A stretch of 64,000 nt of DNA from Prochlorococcus sp. AG-321-E21. GTDB lineage: Bacteria > Cyanobacteriota > Cyanobacteriia > PCC-6307 > Cyanobiaceae. The position numbers were made by a program, and so were the translations under genes. The stretch covers positions 91,290-155,289 of the forward strand of contig QBXH01000002.1 in NCBI GenBank assembly GCA_003283415.1, read 5' to 3'. Shown one piece after another: positions 36,995-47,472 of this stretch (the first letter of the stretch is position 1; each line of letters starts with the position of its first letter). The notes below the pieces were generated by a model. That model made no database searches, had not been told where the DNA came from, and was given only the letters and a program-made list of their open reading frames with translations.

Positions 36995-37996
36995 TTAAAG
37001 GCTGATGTTTTTAGCGCCATCTTTCATATGTATTGTATTTGTAAATCGACAAGTACTATCTAATGTACTAATTACAAGACTACTTGTTCTTGTACAATCC
37101 TTTTCAAATTTGACTCCATCAAATAACAATCCATCAGTTATGCCACTACCAGCAAAAATTACATTTTCTCCTGAGGCAAGTTCGGTGGCTTCATATATTT
37201 TGTCTATATCAGTAATCCCCATTTCATTTAAACGTTTTATATTTCCTTCTTTTGTATAGTCAGCCCACTCGGAGGTTTGCGCAATTGCAGGGTCATATAC
37301 TAACTGCCCTTGAAAATGTCCTCCCAAAGCTCTCATAGCAGCTGCAGATATAACGCCTTCTGGAGCTGCACCAATACCCATTAAGCAATGAGTCCCTGTT
37401 CCAGAAAAACCGCACGCAATAGCAGCTTGAACATCACCATCAGAAATTGGTTGAATTTTAGCTCCACATTCTCGAATTTCCTTGATCAAACCTTTATGTC
37501 TTGCTCTATCCATAACAACTACAGTAAGTTCGTCAATTGCGAGATCCAAGCAATTACTCAAAATATTTAAATTTTCTGTAGCTGAGTTCCTAATATCTAC
37601 CTTTCCTTTTGCTGCTGGAGGCGCTGCTAATTTATTCATATAAAAATCAGGTGCATTGAAAAGACCCCCAGTGTCTGAAGCAGCCAATACTGCCATGGAT
37701 CCTCTTTGATTGTTCGCACAAAGATTAGTCCCCTCACAGGGATCTACAGCAAAATCAACTCCTGGTCCGTTTCCACTCCCCACCTCTTCACCTATATATA
37801 ACATTGGTGCTTCGTCACGTTCACCTTCACCTATAACAATTTTACCTTTCATCTCAATTTTGCCCATACGCAACCTCATTGCTTCAACAGCAGCAGCGTC
37901 AGCTTCGTCCTTCTGGCCTAGACCTGTAAGTTTCGCTGATGCGATTGCGGCTTGCTCGACTACTTCGAGAATTTCTTGAATTAAAGTTTGATTCAC
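36995..37996 (-). CDS. glpX: class II fructose-1,6-/sedoheptulose-1,7-bisphosphatase
   Basis: 333 residues, GlpX family. Metal and phosphate residues are in [28 protein letters not shown] and [11 protein letters not shown]. In cyanobacteria this enzyme acts on both FBP and SBP and is a main flux-control step of the Calvin cycle. It is divergent from rpe, another Calvin enzyme, across a 186-bp gap. Confidence 0.96.
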   Translation of the reverse strand: MNQTLIQEILEVVEQAAIASAKLTGLGQKDEADAAAVEAMRLRMGKIEMKGKIVIGEGERDEAPMLYIGEEVGSGNGPGVDFAVDPCEGTNLCANNQRGSMAVLAASDTGGLFNAPDFYMNKLAAPPAAKGKVDIRNSATENLNILSNCLDLAIDELTVVVMDRARHKGLIKEIRECGAKIQPISDGDVQAAIACGFSGTGTHCLMGIGAAPEGVISAAAMRALGGHFQGQLVYDPAIAQTSEWADYTKEGNIKRLNEMGITDIDKIYEATELASGENVIFAGSGITDGLLFDGVKFEKDCTRTSSLVISTLDSTCRFTNTIHMKDGAKNISL

Positions 37997-38182
37997 AATT
38001 AAATTTTAAAAGATTTTCTAAGAGGTTTAAATCATATTCTCATAAAAAATGCCTTTTTTATAAGAATTATTTTGCTAATTAGCTTTTTTTAACTCTTTGC
38101 AGGTGTTACTTTATCAGCCCGTGACTTGAAATTAGGAATAAGCAACCAAATATAGTATCTTAATTAAATATTTAAAAATTAA

Positions 38183-38938
38183 ATGCCCGAAACTAATTCT
38201 AAAAATTCAGTAGGTGTTAATCGACCGATTCAAATAATACCCTCCGTACTTCCAGCAGACTGGGCAAATATGGGAGCATGCGTTAAAGATCTTGAAGAAG
38301 CAGGTGTTGATCGTATTCAATTTGATGTCATGGATGGAAATTTTGTACCAAATCTTACATTTGGTCCTGAAATGATTGCCGCATGTAGAAAATATTGCGA
38401 GGTTCCTTTCGAGACTCAATTAATGGTAAGTCAATATAATTGTGAAACAATGCTCGAGGCATATGTTAAGGCGACTAAAGGTCCGAATGGAGAGCCTGGG
38501 GTTGTCATAGCTCATGCGGAAGCAAACGTACACCTTCACAGGGTTCTGGGGAGGATACGGGATCTTGGGGGATCACCATCGGTTGCATTAAATCCTCACA
38601 CACCATTTGAAATGATTGAAAATATAATGAATATGGTGGATCATGTCTTGGTTATGACGGTTAATCCAGGTTTTGGGGGGCAAGCTTACATACCCACAAT
38701 GTTAAATAAAATAAGAAAAATTAGACAATTTGTAATCGAAAAGAATTTGAATATTGATATTGAAGTTGATGGGGGAATTAAAGCAAATTGGACTATTTCG
38801 CAATGTGCAAATGCTGGTGCTAATTGCTTCATTGCAGGTAGTGGGATGTTTGCTTATCCCTCTTTAAAAGAGGGTTGTGATGAGTTAAGGTCAGTTGCTC
38901 TAGATGCTCAAAATGGAAAAATAATTTCAGAGCCTTAA
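38183..38938 (+). CDS. rpe: ribulose-phosphate 3-epimerase
   Basis: 251 residues, TIM barrel. Metal ligands are in IQFDVMDGNFVPN, the phosphate site in VEVDGGIKAN-type (IEVDGGIKAN) and FIAGSGMFA, with VNPGFGGQ. It interconverts ribulose and xylulose 5-phosphate in both the Calvin and oxidative pathways. A TATAGTAT-like -10 (about 38153) lies upstream. Its 3' end abuts convergent ccsA. Confidence 0.96.
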   Translation: MPETNSKNSVGVNRPIQIIPSVLPADWANMGACVKDLEEAGVDRIQFDVMDGNFVPNLTFGPEMIAACRKYCEVPFETQLMVSQYNCETMLEAYVKATKGPNGEPGVVIAHAEANVHLHRVLGRIRDLGGSPSVALNPHTPFEMIENIMNMVDHVLVMTVNPGFGGQAYIPTMLNKIRKIRQFVIEKNLNIDIEVDGGIKANWTISQCANAGANCFIAGSGMFAYPSLKEGCDELRSVALDAQNGKIISEP

Positions 38939-38954
38939 GAACTGATAAATTAAA

Positions 38955-39893
38955 TTAATTTAATATTCCAAAGATCCAGCCATAACTATGCAAACCTACA
39001 CCTAAAAAATTTACTCCGATGTAACATATTAGTACAATAAAAAACCCAGAAGTAGCAAGTATTGCAGGTCTTCTGCCTTGCCATCCTCTACTTATTCTCA
39101 TATGCAAATAGGCAGCATAAAATAACCACGAGATAAAAGCCCAGGTCTCCTTAGGATCCCAACTCCACCAAGTACCCCAAGCTTCATTAGCCCATATGGC
39201 GCCTGTAATTAAACCAAGAGTAAGAAGAACAAATCCTACGAGTATTGATCGATAACTAAGAGTATCTAATTCCTCAGAATGCGAGAAATTTATAGGCTCA
39301 ATAACATTATTGATCGAGTACGAATTAGACATTCTGAAACCTCCAATACCTGTAGAACTACTTCTAAGTTGAAGAGGTTGACTTTTGTTAATAAAAAGAA
39401 CAGAAGCTGATAGTAAAGAGCCAATGATAAGAGCTGCATAACTAAGCATTACTACGCTCACGTGCATAATTAACCAACTTGACCTTAATGCCGGGACAAG
39501 GCTAGATGATAGTTTCAAATCATCAGGCAAAACAAAGCACGCAAAAGCTATAGTTAAAAGCTCAAAAGGTATTGCTATTGCTGGAATTATAGGAGTCGAG
39601 TATTCTTTCTCAACTAATAATTGACCTAAAGTTATCCCCCAAACTAAAAAATAAAGAGATTCATATAAATTACTTATTGGAAAATGTCCAGATACAAGCC
39701 ATCTTGTAAAAAGCTGCAAAGCTATAAAAAGATTAATTAAGATAGTATTTAATCTTACATATGAAGAGGATTTTTTATTAAATAAAGCTATTAGAGAAAT
39801 AGGCAAATTAATTAATAAAAAATAAAAAATTATAATGCCGATAGAAGATACTGGATCGTAAATTAAATTTTTGATAAAACCATCAAATATCAT
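38955..39893 (-). CDS. ccsA: cytochrome c biogenesis protein CcsA
   Basis: 312 residues with about eight membrane segments. The heme-handling WWD motif [18 protein letters not shown] is intact, and conserved histidines flank it ([16 protein letters not shown]). With CcsB it delivers and attaches heme to c-type cytochromes on the lumen side (system II). Confidence 0.95.
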   Translation of the reverse strand: MIFDGFIKNLIYDPVSSIGIIIFYFLLINLPISLIALFNKKSSSYVRLNTILINLFIALQLFTRWLVSGHFPISNLYESLYFLVWGITLGQLLVEKEYSTPIIPAIAIPFELLTIAFACFVLPDDLKLSSSLVPALRSSWLIMHVSVVMLSYAALIIGSLLSASVLFINKSQPLQLRSSSTGIGGFRMSNSYSINNVIEPINFSHSEELDTLSYRSILVGFVLLTLGLITGAIWANEAWGTWWSWDPKETWAFISWLFYAAYLHMRISRGWQGRRPAILATSGFFIVLICYIGVNFLGVGLHSYGWIFGILN

Positions 39894-40005
39894 CAGTAAA
39901 ATATAAAAAATTATTAGTTGACTTATTTATAAAATAATAATAAAAAATAAAAAATTCATCCTCATATAAAATATTTTAATTTAATTTTATTTCTTAATTA
40001 AGTAC

Positions 40006-40734
40006 TCAAAGTTGAAAATTATCACCCAAATAAAACTTTTTCACTATTTGATTATTTGCAAGTTCATCAGATGATCCATGAGCTAGAATTTTCCCTTCAC
40101 TTAAAACATAAGATTTACTTGTAATTAATAGAGTCTCTCTCACGTTATGGTCTGTGATAAGAATTCCCATGCCATTTTTACTAAGTTTAATAATAAGTTT
40201 CTTTAAATCATTTACAGCCAAGGGGTCGATCCCTGAAAAAGGTTCATCCAAAAGTAAATATTTAGGTCCATTTCTACCAACTGATAGAGCTCTTGCTATT
40301 TCACACCTTCTCCTCTCACCCCCAGATAGTTGATAACCATAATTATCAACAACTTTATTTAAGTTAAATTCATTAATTATTTTTTCTCTCTTACTTCTTA
40401 CTATTGCGATATTAGAAAATGTATTATGTAAAGCTAAGTCAATATTTTCTTTAACTGTAAGATCTCTAAAGATACTTGCTTCTTGAGTTAAATATCCCAA
40501 ACCAAGTCTTGATCTAGTAGGCAAAGGTAAATTTTTTATAGACTTGCCATTCATATATATATTTCCTTTATCAGGTTTTAAATTGCCCACTGCAAGATTA
40601 AAAGTTGAAGTCTTACCCGCACCATTAGGTCCCATTAAACCTACAATTTCTCCTGGGAATACTTTTATTGACACATCATTCACTATAGATTTCCCGTCAA
40701 TAGTCAGAAATACGTTTTTTATTTCAAAATTCAT
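40006..40734 (-). CDS. lptB: LPS export ABC transporter ATP-binding protein
   Basis: 242 residues. Walker A GPNGAGKTST, signature LSGGERRR, Walker B YLLLDEPFSGIDP and the switch H in ITDHNVRETL match LptB. With LptFG it moves lipopolysaccharide outward, in keeping with lpxD elsewhere in the window. It overlaps the DUF309 gene by 11 bp, and the common cyanobacterial order ccsA-lptB is kept. Confidence 0.92.
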   Translation of the reverse strand: MNFEIKNVFLTIDGKSIVNDVSIKVFPGEIVGLMGPNGAGKTSTFNLAVGNLKPDKGNIYMNGKSIKNLPLPTRSRLGLGYLTQEASIFRDLTVKENIDLALHNTFSNIAIVRSKREKIINEFNLNKVVDNYGYQLSGGERRRCEIARALSVGRNGPKYLLLDEPFSGIDPLAVNDLKKLIIKLSKNGMGILITDHNVRETLLITSKSYVLSEGKILAHGSSDELANNQIVKKFYLGDNFQL

Positions 40735-41104
40735 TTTTTTTTCTCACTATGTAAGGTTTATCATTTTCATTTAATTCCTCTCTATATTGAAGTTTTCTTA
40801 ATAATTCCTCAAGACATATACAAAAAGATTCTAAATCTATTCCAAAATCAATATTAGTTCTATTTTTTATTCTCCCTAAACCCTCTCCCAATAAAATAGT
40901 CGCTCCATTTAAATTCCCTTTACTTAAATGAAATTGGGAAACAGATACTTGAAGTATGCCTTGTATGATTTGTCTCTCGTCTCCATCAAGAGTATTCCAT
41001 ATGTCTTCAAAAGCATCATGAGCTTCATACCATTTTTGATTATTAAAGAGATTTAAAGCATCAAATAAGGAATCCTCGAAACTTTTAATATCTTCTTCTC
41101 TCAT
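40724..41104 (-). CDS. DUF309 protein
   Basis: 126 residues, all-helical. The domain signature ALNLFNNQKWYEAHDAFEDIWNTLDGDERQIIQGILQVSVSQFHLSKGN is the DUF309 core (paired WYEAHE/W-type helices). The biological role is unknown. It sits between typA (7 bp upstream) and lptB (overlapping), a likely three-gene unit. Confidence 0.9.
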   Translation of the reverse strand: MREEDIKSFEDSLFDALNLFNNQKWYEAHDAFEDIWNTLDGDERQIIQGILQVSVSQFHLSKGNLNGATILLGEGLGRIKNRTNIDFGIDLESFCICLEELLRKLQYREELNENDKPYIVRKKNEF

Positions 41105-41110
41105 AATTTT

Positions 41111-42913
41111 TTATTTTTTCATCACCTTTTTCTTATTTAATTTTCTCATTCTTATAGAATCAGGGGTTACCTCTAACATTTCATCGGGGCCTATATATTC
41201 AAGTGCTCTCTCAAGAGTAATATCTACCGGAGATTGTAAAGTATCTAATTCTTCTGCTCCTGCAGATCTCATATTGGTCAATTGCTTAGTTTTGCAGATA
41301 TTTAACTCTAAATCTTGTGATCTATTATTCTCTCCAATAATCATGCCTTTATAAACCTTTACTCCTGGTTTAATAAAATAAACACCTCTATCTTCTGCAT
41401 TTTTTAACGCATAAAATGTAGCGACACCCTCTTCAAAAGAAATAAGGACGCCATTTCTTCTCGTCTCAAAATCTCCAGCTTTAGGTTTATATTCATAGAA
41501 AGAGTGACTCATAATTCCTTCACCTCTAGTTATTCGAACAAATTCACCACGAAAGCCTATAAGACCTCTTGAGGGTACAAGAAATTCTAATTGAGTTCTT
41601 CCATCTGCACTTGTCTGCATATTTTTCATTTCAGCTTTTCTTGATCCCAATTTTTCAATACAAGAACCAACTGCAGATTCTGGAACATCTAAAACTAATG
41701 TTTCTATAGGTTCGCATTGAACTTCATCAATTTCTCTAAAAATAACTTGGGGTTGAGAGATTTGGAATTCGAAACCTTCTCTTCTCATTGTTTCTATCAA
41801 AATCCCCAAATGTAGTTCACCTCTCCCAGAAACAGAAAATCTATCTGGAGAATCAGTTTCTTCAACTCTTAAGGCTACATTAGTTAATAATTCCCTCTCC
41901 AATCTATTTTTTAATTGTCTACTAGTAACGAATTTCCCTTCTTTACCCGCAAATGGAGAATCATTTACAACAAAGGTCATATTTAGTGTAGGTTCATCAA
42001 CTTTAATTAAAGGAAGTGGATGAGGAGAATCAGGACAAGCAATTGTTTCTCCAATATTTACGTCATCAAAACCTGAAACTGCAACAATATCTCCGGCAAA
42101 GGCCTCGTTAATATCAATTCTTTGTAATCCTTCAAATCCTAAAAGTTTGCTTACTTTACCCTTGATAGTTTTTCCACTTTCTTTTATTAGGCTAGCTTGT
42201 TGGCCATTCTTAATAGTTCCATTATGAATCTTACCAATCACAATTCTTCCTAAGAAGTCAGAATAGTCCAAAGTTGTAATTTGAAGCTGCAATGGCTTGT
42301 TTAAATCGCCTACAGGTGGTGGAACATGCCTAAGAATAGCTTCAAAAAGAGGCATCATATTATCATTATTTGATTCCATTTCTTCTTTCGCGAAACCAGA
42401 TAATCCGCTGCCAAATAAATATGGGAAATCGCATTGATCATCATCTGCACCTAATTCAAGAAATAAATCAAGAACTTTATCCACAGCAATTTCTGGAATT
42501 ACTCTTGGTCTATCAATTTTATTTACAAAAACTATAGGTCTGAGACCTTTTTCTAAGGCTTTTTTTAATACAAACCTTGTTTGAGGCATAGGCCCTTCGT
42601 TAGCATCAACGATCAATAAACAACCATCAACCATGCCCAAAACCCTCTCAACTTCTCCTCCAAAGTCAGCATGTCCTGGTGTATCAATAATATTAATTCT
42701 TGTGTTTTTATAATTTACAGCTGTATTTTTCGAAAGGATTGTTATACCTCTCTCTCTCTCCAGATCATTTGAATCCATTACGCAAGTAGGAACAACTTCA
42801 TTATCTCTAAATATTCCAGATTGAGATAATAATGCATCGACAAGTGTTGTTTTTCCATGATCTACATGAGCTATAATTGCTACGTTTCTTATTTCTTTAA
42901 TTGAAGTTGACAT
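41111..42913 (-). CDS. typA: ribosome-associated GTPase TypA/BipA
   Basis: 600 residues. The G1 motif [12 protein letters not shown], the G3 motif [18 protein letters not shown] (G4), two beta-barrel/EF-G-like domains and the BipA C-terminal domain are complete. It acts on the ribosome in stress and cold adaptation. Its 5' flank contains a perfect 12-bp inverted repeat with a 70-base loop. Confidence 0.97.
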   Translation of the reverse strand: MSTSIKEIRNVAIIAHVDHGKTTLVDALLSQSGIFRDNEVVPTCVMDSNDLERERGITILSKNTAVNYKNTRINIIDTPGHADFGGEVERVLGMVDGCLLIVDANEGPMPQTRFVLKKALEKGLRPIVFVNKIDRPRVIPEIAVDKVLDLFLELGADDDQCDFPYLFGSGLSGFAKEEMESNNDNMMPLFEAILRHVPPPVGDLNKPLQLQITTLDYSDFLGRIVIGKIHNGTIKNGQQASLIKESGKTIKGKVSKLLGFEGLQRIDINEAFAGDIVAVSGFDDVNIGETIACPDSPHPLPLIKVDEPTLNMTFVVNDSPFAGKEGKFVTSRQLKNRLERELLTNVALRVEETDSPDRFSVSGRGELHLGILIETMRREGFEFQISQPQVIFREIDEVQCEPIETLVLDVPESAVGSCIEKLGSRKAEMKNMQTSADGRTQLEFLVPSRGLIGFRGEFVRITRGEGIMSHSFYEYKPKAGDFETRRNGVLISFEEGVATFYALKNAEDRGVYFIKPGVKVYKGMIIGENNRSQDLELNICKTKQLTNMRSAGAEELDTLQSPVDITLERALEYIGPDEMLEVTPDSIRMRKLNKKKVMKK

Positions 42914-42929
42914 CTAAAAACTGACAAAC

Positions 42930-43023
42930 CAATGATTGATTATATTAAGGCTAACTCAAAGAATGCTTATTCTGAAGGATTTACTTATAAGACTTTGAAA
43001 ATCATATACAAAATCAATCATTG
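42930..43023 (-). repeat. 12-bp perfect inverted repeat upstream of typA
   Basis: CAATGATTGATT (42930-42941) and AATCAATCATTG (43012-43023) are exact complements around a 70-base interior that has its own small hairpin (AGAAT-AAGC-ATTCT, on the minus strand). It fills most of the 113-bp gap between the VanY-like gene and typA. It could be a structured typA leader, a small RNA, or the remnant of a small mobile repeat. No coding frame there looks real. Confidence 0.5.
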
Positions 43024-43026
43024 TAT

Positions 43027-43761
43027 TTATAAATTTTTAGAATTATTCAATTTTCTATATGATTCTTCAAAAACTTTAAGTGCCTCAATTGATCCTTCAT
43101 ATCTCCAATGCCAAGGCTCATAATCAACTGTTTTATTATTTTGATCGAAAGACAATTTGAAGTGATACTTTGCTGCATTCAGTTTTAACCATCTAAACGC
43201 ATCTGTATTCTCAAATTCAACTTCAAAGTCTGTTTCTCTTTTATTAGCATCTCCAATATCAATAGCAAATCCAGTGCTGTGCTCGGAATATCCAGGAGGT
43301 GCTGAGACCCTAGCCCTTTCAGCAGCGATTTGATTTCTCATGGATTTTAAAGAATAAAAAATATCCTCCTGAAGATTAATAGACCTATATCCACTAAGGA
43401 ATACCAAAAATATCCCATCTTTCTTAGCATCACTCCTCATTTTAAGAAGAGATTCACTCATGTCGATATGAACTTCAATATTAGGTTCAATAAGAACCAG
43501 TTTTTCTTTTGAAATTTCATTATATGGCAGGTGACCCAAGATACTTTGATCAAGATTATTAGCATTTTGGATATTGATATTTCTTAAACGAATTTGATTC
43601 AAATTCCTACGAAACCTAAGCCCAGTGATTGAAAAAAGTAATAATAAAGTAGAAATTGTTAGTAATATTTTTTTCTTATTTTTTCGATTTATTTCATTTA
43701 TATATTTTCTTTCAGCAACTGGGATATCAAATGACTCTTTTACTTCCTCATTTTGGTCCAA
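43027..43761 (-). CDS. membrane-anchored D-alanyl-D-alanine carboxypeptidase (VanY/peptidase M15B)
   Basis: 244 residues. An N-terminal membrane helix (about 33-47) is followed by the M15B zinc site: SEHSTGFAIDIGD supplies the SxHxxGxAxD motif, and EPWHWRYEG gives the catalytic Glu and the third zinc His. It trims D-Ala from peptidoglycan stem peptides in the periplasm. Divergent from chlP. Confidence 0.9.
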   Translation of the reverse strand: MDQNEEVKESFDIPVAERKYINEINRKNKKKILLTISTLLLLFSITGLRFRRNLNQIRLRNINIQNANNLDQSILGHLPYNEISKEKLVLIEPNIEVHIDMSESLLKMRSDAKKDGIFLVFLSGYRSINLQEDIFYSLKSMRNQIAAERARVSAPPGYSEHSTGFAIDIGDANKRETDFEVEFENTDAFRWLKLNAAKYHFKLSFDQNNKTVDYEPWHWRYEGSIEALKVFEESYRKLNNSKNL

Positions 43762-43869
43762 GATTAAAATTAATTAGAAAAACATATTTCGATATTAACT
43801 ATTAATTTACGAAATGTACTTTTATAAGGAAATTGATGTAGTTTTTTAAAAGGGTACTTTTTTTTTGTT

Positions 43870-45204
43870 ATGTTGAGAGTCGCTGTTATCGGTGGGGGGC
43901 CAAGTGGTTCATGTGCTGCTGAAATACTTGCAAAATCTGGTATAAAAACCTGGATTTTTGAGAGAAAATTAGATAATGCTAAACCTTGTGGAGGAGCTAT
44001 TCCTCTTTGTATGGTTGAAGAATTTGATTTGCCAGAGTCAATTATTGACAGAAAAGTTAGAAATATGAAAATGATATCCCCCTCAAATAGAGAAGTTGAT
44101 ATTATTTTGGATGACATTTATCCAGGAAGTAAAAAAGAGTATATAGGTATGTTAAGACGCGAAGTTATGGATTCATTTATGAGAAATCGCGCTGCAGATC
44201 TGGGAGCAACATTAGTTAATGGCTTGGTATCAAAAATAGAAACCGGTACGAACAAACAAGGGCCATACACACTTCATTACACTGAGATCCTTAATGATGA
44301 ATCCGAAGTGAAAGGAAAGCAGCTAGAGGTAGATTTAATTGTTGGTGCAGATGGTGCAACAAGTAGAGTTGCCAAAGCTATGGATGCTGGTGATTACAAC
44401 TATGCGGTAGCAATTCAGGAAAGAATAAAACTTCCCAAGGAAGAGATGAAATATTACGAAGATAGAGCAGAAATGTATGTAGGAACAGACGTATCCCCAG
44501 ATTTTTATGGCTGGGTATTTCCAAAATATGATCACGTTGCAGCTGGAACCGGAACAATGAAACAGAATGGGAGTTTAATAAAAAGTCTTCAAATTGGTGT
44601 TAGAGAAAGAGCAAAGAAAAGACTGGTTAACGGTGAAGTCATAAAAGTAGAAGCTCATCCCATTCCTGAACATCCAAGGCCAAGAAGAGTAGTAGGAAGA
44701 ATGGCTTTAGTTGGAGATGCCGCTGGTTACGTAACCAAAAGCTCGGGAGAAGGGATATATTTTGCGGCTAAAAGCGGAAGGATGTGCGCCGAGCAAATTG
44801 TCGAATCAAGTCAAAATGGAAAAATTATCCCTACCGAAAAAGATCTAAAAATCTACTTAAAAAAGTGGGATAAAAAATATGGAACAACTTATACAGTTTT
44901 AGATATTCTCCAACGAATTTTTTATACAAGTGATGGAGCTAGGGAAGCTTTTGTAGAGATGTGTGGAGACATGGATGTACAAAGACTTACGTTTGATAGT
45001 TACCTCTATAAAACGGTAGTAGCTATGAAACCACTGCAACAATTAAAACTTACCCTATTAACTCTTGGGTCTGTTTTAAGAGGCAAAGCATTAGCGCCAA
45101 GTTCATACAAACCAGTCCCAAGTGCAGTAAGAGATGACAAGGAAGTTGATAAAATGTTAGCGGTTAGTTCAATTAAAGGTGGTATTAAAAAAAATAAAAC
45201 TTAA
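43870..45204 (+). CDS. chlP: geranylgeranyl reductase
   Basis: 444 residues. The FAD-binding fold starts VIGGGPSGSCAAE, with EGIYFAAKSG and GDAAGYVTKSSGEG completing the flavin site. It reduces geranylgeranyl to phytyl (diphosphate or chlorophyll-bound) for chlorophyll and tocopherol. The divergent gap of 108 bp to the VanY-like gene should hold its promoter. Confidence 0.96.
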   Translation: MLRVAVIGGGPSGSCAAEILAKSGIKTWIFERKLDNAKPCGGAIPLCMVEEFDLPESIIDRKVRNMKMISPSNREVDIILDDIYPGSKKEYIGMLRREVMDSFMRNRAADLGATLVNGLVSKIETGTNKQGPYTLHYTEILNDESEVKGKQLEVDLIVGADGATSRVAKAMDAGDYNYAVAIQERIKLPKEEMKYYEDRAEMYVGTDVSPDFYGWVFPKYDHVAAGTGTMKQNGSLIKSLQIGVRERAKKRLVNGEVIKVEAHPIPEHPRPRRVVGRMALVGDAAGYVTKSSGEGIYFAAKSGRMCAEQIVESSQNGKIIPTEKDLKIYLKKWDKKYGTTYTVLDILQRIFYTSDGAREAFVEMCGDMDVQRLTFDSYLYKTVVAMKPLQQLKLTLLTLGSVLRGKALAPSSYKPVPSAVRDDKEVDKMLAVSSIKGGIKKNKT

Positions 45205-45224
45205 TCTCGATTGATTTTAAATTA

Positions 45225-47384
45225 CTACTTTAGTTTAGTAAAATCAGCAATTATTAAAGAGTAATTTCTGATCAAACCTAATAAATTAAGTCGATTATTT
45301 TTAATAACTGGATCTTCTGACATAATTAAAACTCCCTTATCATTATCAAATAGTTCATTAAGATTATTGGTATTATTTTCAAACAAATTAAAGAGTTGAA
45401 AACTATCCCAATTTGGTAAGGAAATAATTTCTTCAATTTGTTTGATGAATTGAAATACTTTGGTCTCGCATTCTTTTTCAAATAAATCTTGATTTATATA
45501 ATCCTTGTGCGAAAAAATAGTTCTATTTAAATTACCACTTTCAGCTAATTTACTAACTCTCGAAATAACTTTTTGAATCTCAGGAAAATTTGCTTTCTCT
45601 TTAAGCTGTTTTAAAGTATTAATTTTATTTTTCAAATCCAAAATATTCATTATTTTTTTTTCAGCTGATGAATTAATAAAGCAAGTAGCTTTAATTAAGT
45701 CTTTACTGATTGATAATTCATCAAGATGGCTAATAATTCTTTGATTAGAAAATTCAATTAAATCATTTAAAACTTTCACTTTCTCAAATTTCAAGTTTGG
45801 TAATGAAATTTTCCAATAATCAATAAGTTCCTTAAATATATTTTGAATATCTAAATCAAGTTCAAATTGCCAAATAATTAAAATAACTCCATTTAAATTT
45901 CTTCTAAGAGCATAAGGGTCAGATGAACCAGTTGGTCTTTTTCCAGAAATAAATATACTTATTAAAGTTTCTATTTTGTCAGAGATAGAAACAATGGCTC
46001 CGTATTTTGTAGAAGGTAAATCATCTTTATAAAAACTAGGTAAATAATGCTCAGCTACAGCTATACAAATTTCTTCGCTGAAGCCTTCATATCTTAAATA
46101 TTTACCACCCATTATTCCCTGCAATTCAGGAAATTCATAAACAATTTCACTACATAAATCGTTTTTACAATACATTACAGCTTCGATAATTTTTTTACTG
46201 TCTAAATATTGATCATTTAAGTAATTAAGAATCTTTTCTGTTGTAATTTCAATTCTTTTTACTCTCTGAAAAACATTACCCATTCCTTTCAAATAAGAAA
46301 CAGATTTAAGTTTTTCATTCCTTTCTTTAGACGTGACTTTTTTATCAGTTTCTACAAAAAACTTTGCGTCAGAGAATCTTGCCCTTAATACTTTTTCGTT
46401 CCCCTTAGCAATAATATTATTAGATTCTTTGAGGCCATTTGATAAGACAAAAAAATTTGTACTTAAAATTTCTTCAGAACTTAAATCTAATTTAGAAAAT
46501 GTTTTATCCTTTTTTAAAAGAGGAATATATCTTTGATGATTTTTCATTACTGTTGAAAGAACTTCAACAGGCAAATTAAGAAATTGCTTATCAAAGCTAC
46601 AAGTTATTAAATTAGGAGATTCAACTAAATCTGTTAGTTCATTAAGCAAACGCTTAGAAAGATCAGGATTCAAACTTAACGATTGAGCTTCTTGATTTAT
46701 GAGATAATCTATTTTTTCTTTTCTTTCTTCTCTTTTAACCAAAACTCCACTTTTAGCCATTAAGCCAAAATAATTATTTGAAGATTTAATTTCAACAACT
46801 TCATTAATTAATCGGTGACTTTTTGATTTATTACCTATTAAGATCTTAGGATCACATTCACCGAAATCAAAATCAAGAATTTCATCATCGTAAAGTGAGA
46901 CAACCCATCTGATAGGTCTTGAAAACTTAAAGCTTCCATATCCCCACTTCATAAATCGTGGACCTTGCAGATTTTTTATTAATTTTGGAATTATTGAAGA
47001 TAAAGAAGATTTTGTAGATTCTCCTTTTTCAATTTTTGTTCCATAAACAAACTCACCCTTCTCTGATTTTCTTATTTCAAGATCTTCAATATCTATGCCT
47101 AAACTATTTGCAAAACCAATAGCAGCATTTGTTGGAACTCCATTTAAAAATGCAGCAGAAGCTTTAGGACCTTTTCTTGTAACTACATTATCATCTGCCT
47201 GATCAACTAAACCATCAAGAAATAGAATTATTCTTCTTGGTGTAGAGGTGCAAATAACATTCTTATATTTGATAAGTTTCTTATCAAATTCATAATCAAT
47301 ATAAGAGTAAATTTGGTCTATTACAGAATGAGAAAAATTTGCTGGTAACTCTTCTGTTCCTATCTCAAGTAAATATTTAGACAA
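45225..47384 (-). CDS. glyS: glycyl-tRNA synthetase beta subunit
   Basis: 719 residues, the standard length of the bacterial beta chain. LLEIGTEELPANFS at the start, GPKASAAF, RWVVSLYD and VADKYG-like blocks (SISDKIETL, RPTGSSDPYALRR) are the expected markers, with an anticodon-binding C-terminus. It pairs with GlyQ, which is not in this window. Convergent with chlP. Confidence 0.97.
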   Translation of the reverse strand: MSKYLLEIGTEELPANFSHSVIDQIYSYIDYEFDKKLIKYKNVICTSTPRRIILFLDGLVDQADDNVVTRKGPKASAAFLNGVPTNAAIGFANSLGIDIEDLEIRKSEKGEFVYGTKIEKGESTKSSLSSIIPKLIKNLQGPRFMKWGYGSFKFSRPIRWVVSLYDDEILDFDFGECDPKILIGNKSKSHRLINEVVEIKSSNNYFGLMAKSGVLVKREERKEKIDYLINQEAQSLSLNPDLSKRLLNELTDLVESPNLITCSFDKQFLNLPVEVLSTVMKNHQRYIPLLKKDKTFSKLDLSSEEILSTNFFVLSNGLKESNNIIAKGNEKVLRARFSDAKFFVETDKKVTSKERNEKLKSVSYLKGMGNVFQRVKRIEITTEKILNYLNDQYLDSKKIIEAVMYCKNDLCSEIVYEFPELQGIMGGKYLRYEGFSEEICIAVAEHYLPSFYKDDLPSTKYGAIVSISDKIETLISIFISGKRPTGSSDPYALRRNLNGVILIIWQFELDLDIQNIFKELIDYWKISLPNLKFEKVKVLNDLIEFSNQRIISHLDELSISKDLIKATCFINSSAEKKIMNILDLKNKINTLKQLKEKANFPEIQKVISRVSKLAESGNLNRTIFSHKDYINQDLFEKECETKVFQFIKQIEEIISLPNWDSFQLFNLFENNTNNLNELFDNDKGVLIMSEDPVIKNNRLNLLGLIRNYSLIIADFTKLK

Positions 47385-47472
47385 GAATAATGTATGGGCT
47401 ATTACAACTATAATTTACTACCGGTTAAATAAGCTTTTCGCTAATGTATAAAAAGAGATATGTTTTGGTCCC

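Noticed and set aside
42932..43123. 63-codon plus-strand ORF upstream of typA
   Set aside because: It runs through the inverted repeat and into the 3' end of the VanY-like gene on the other strand; composition does not look coding.
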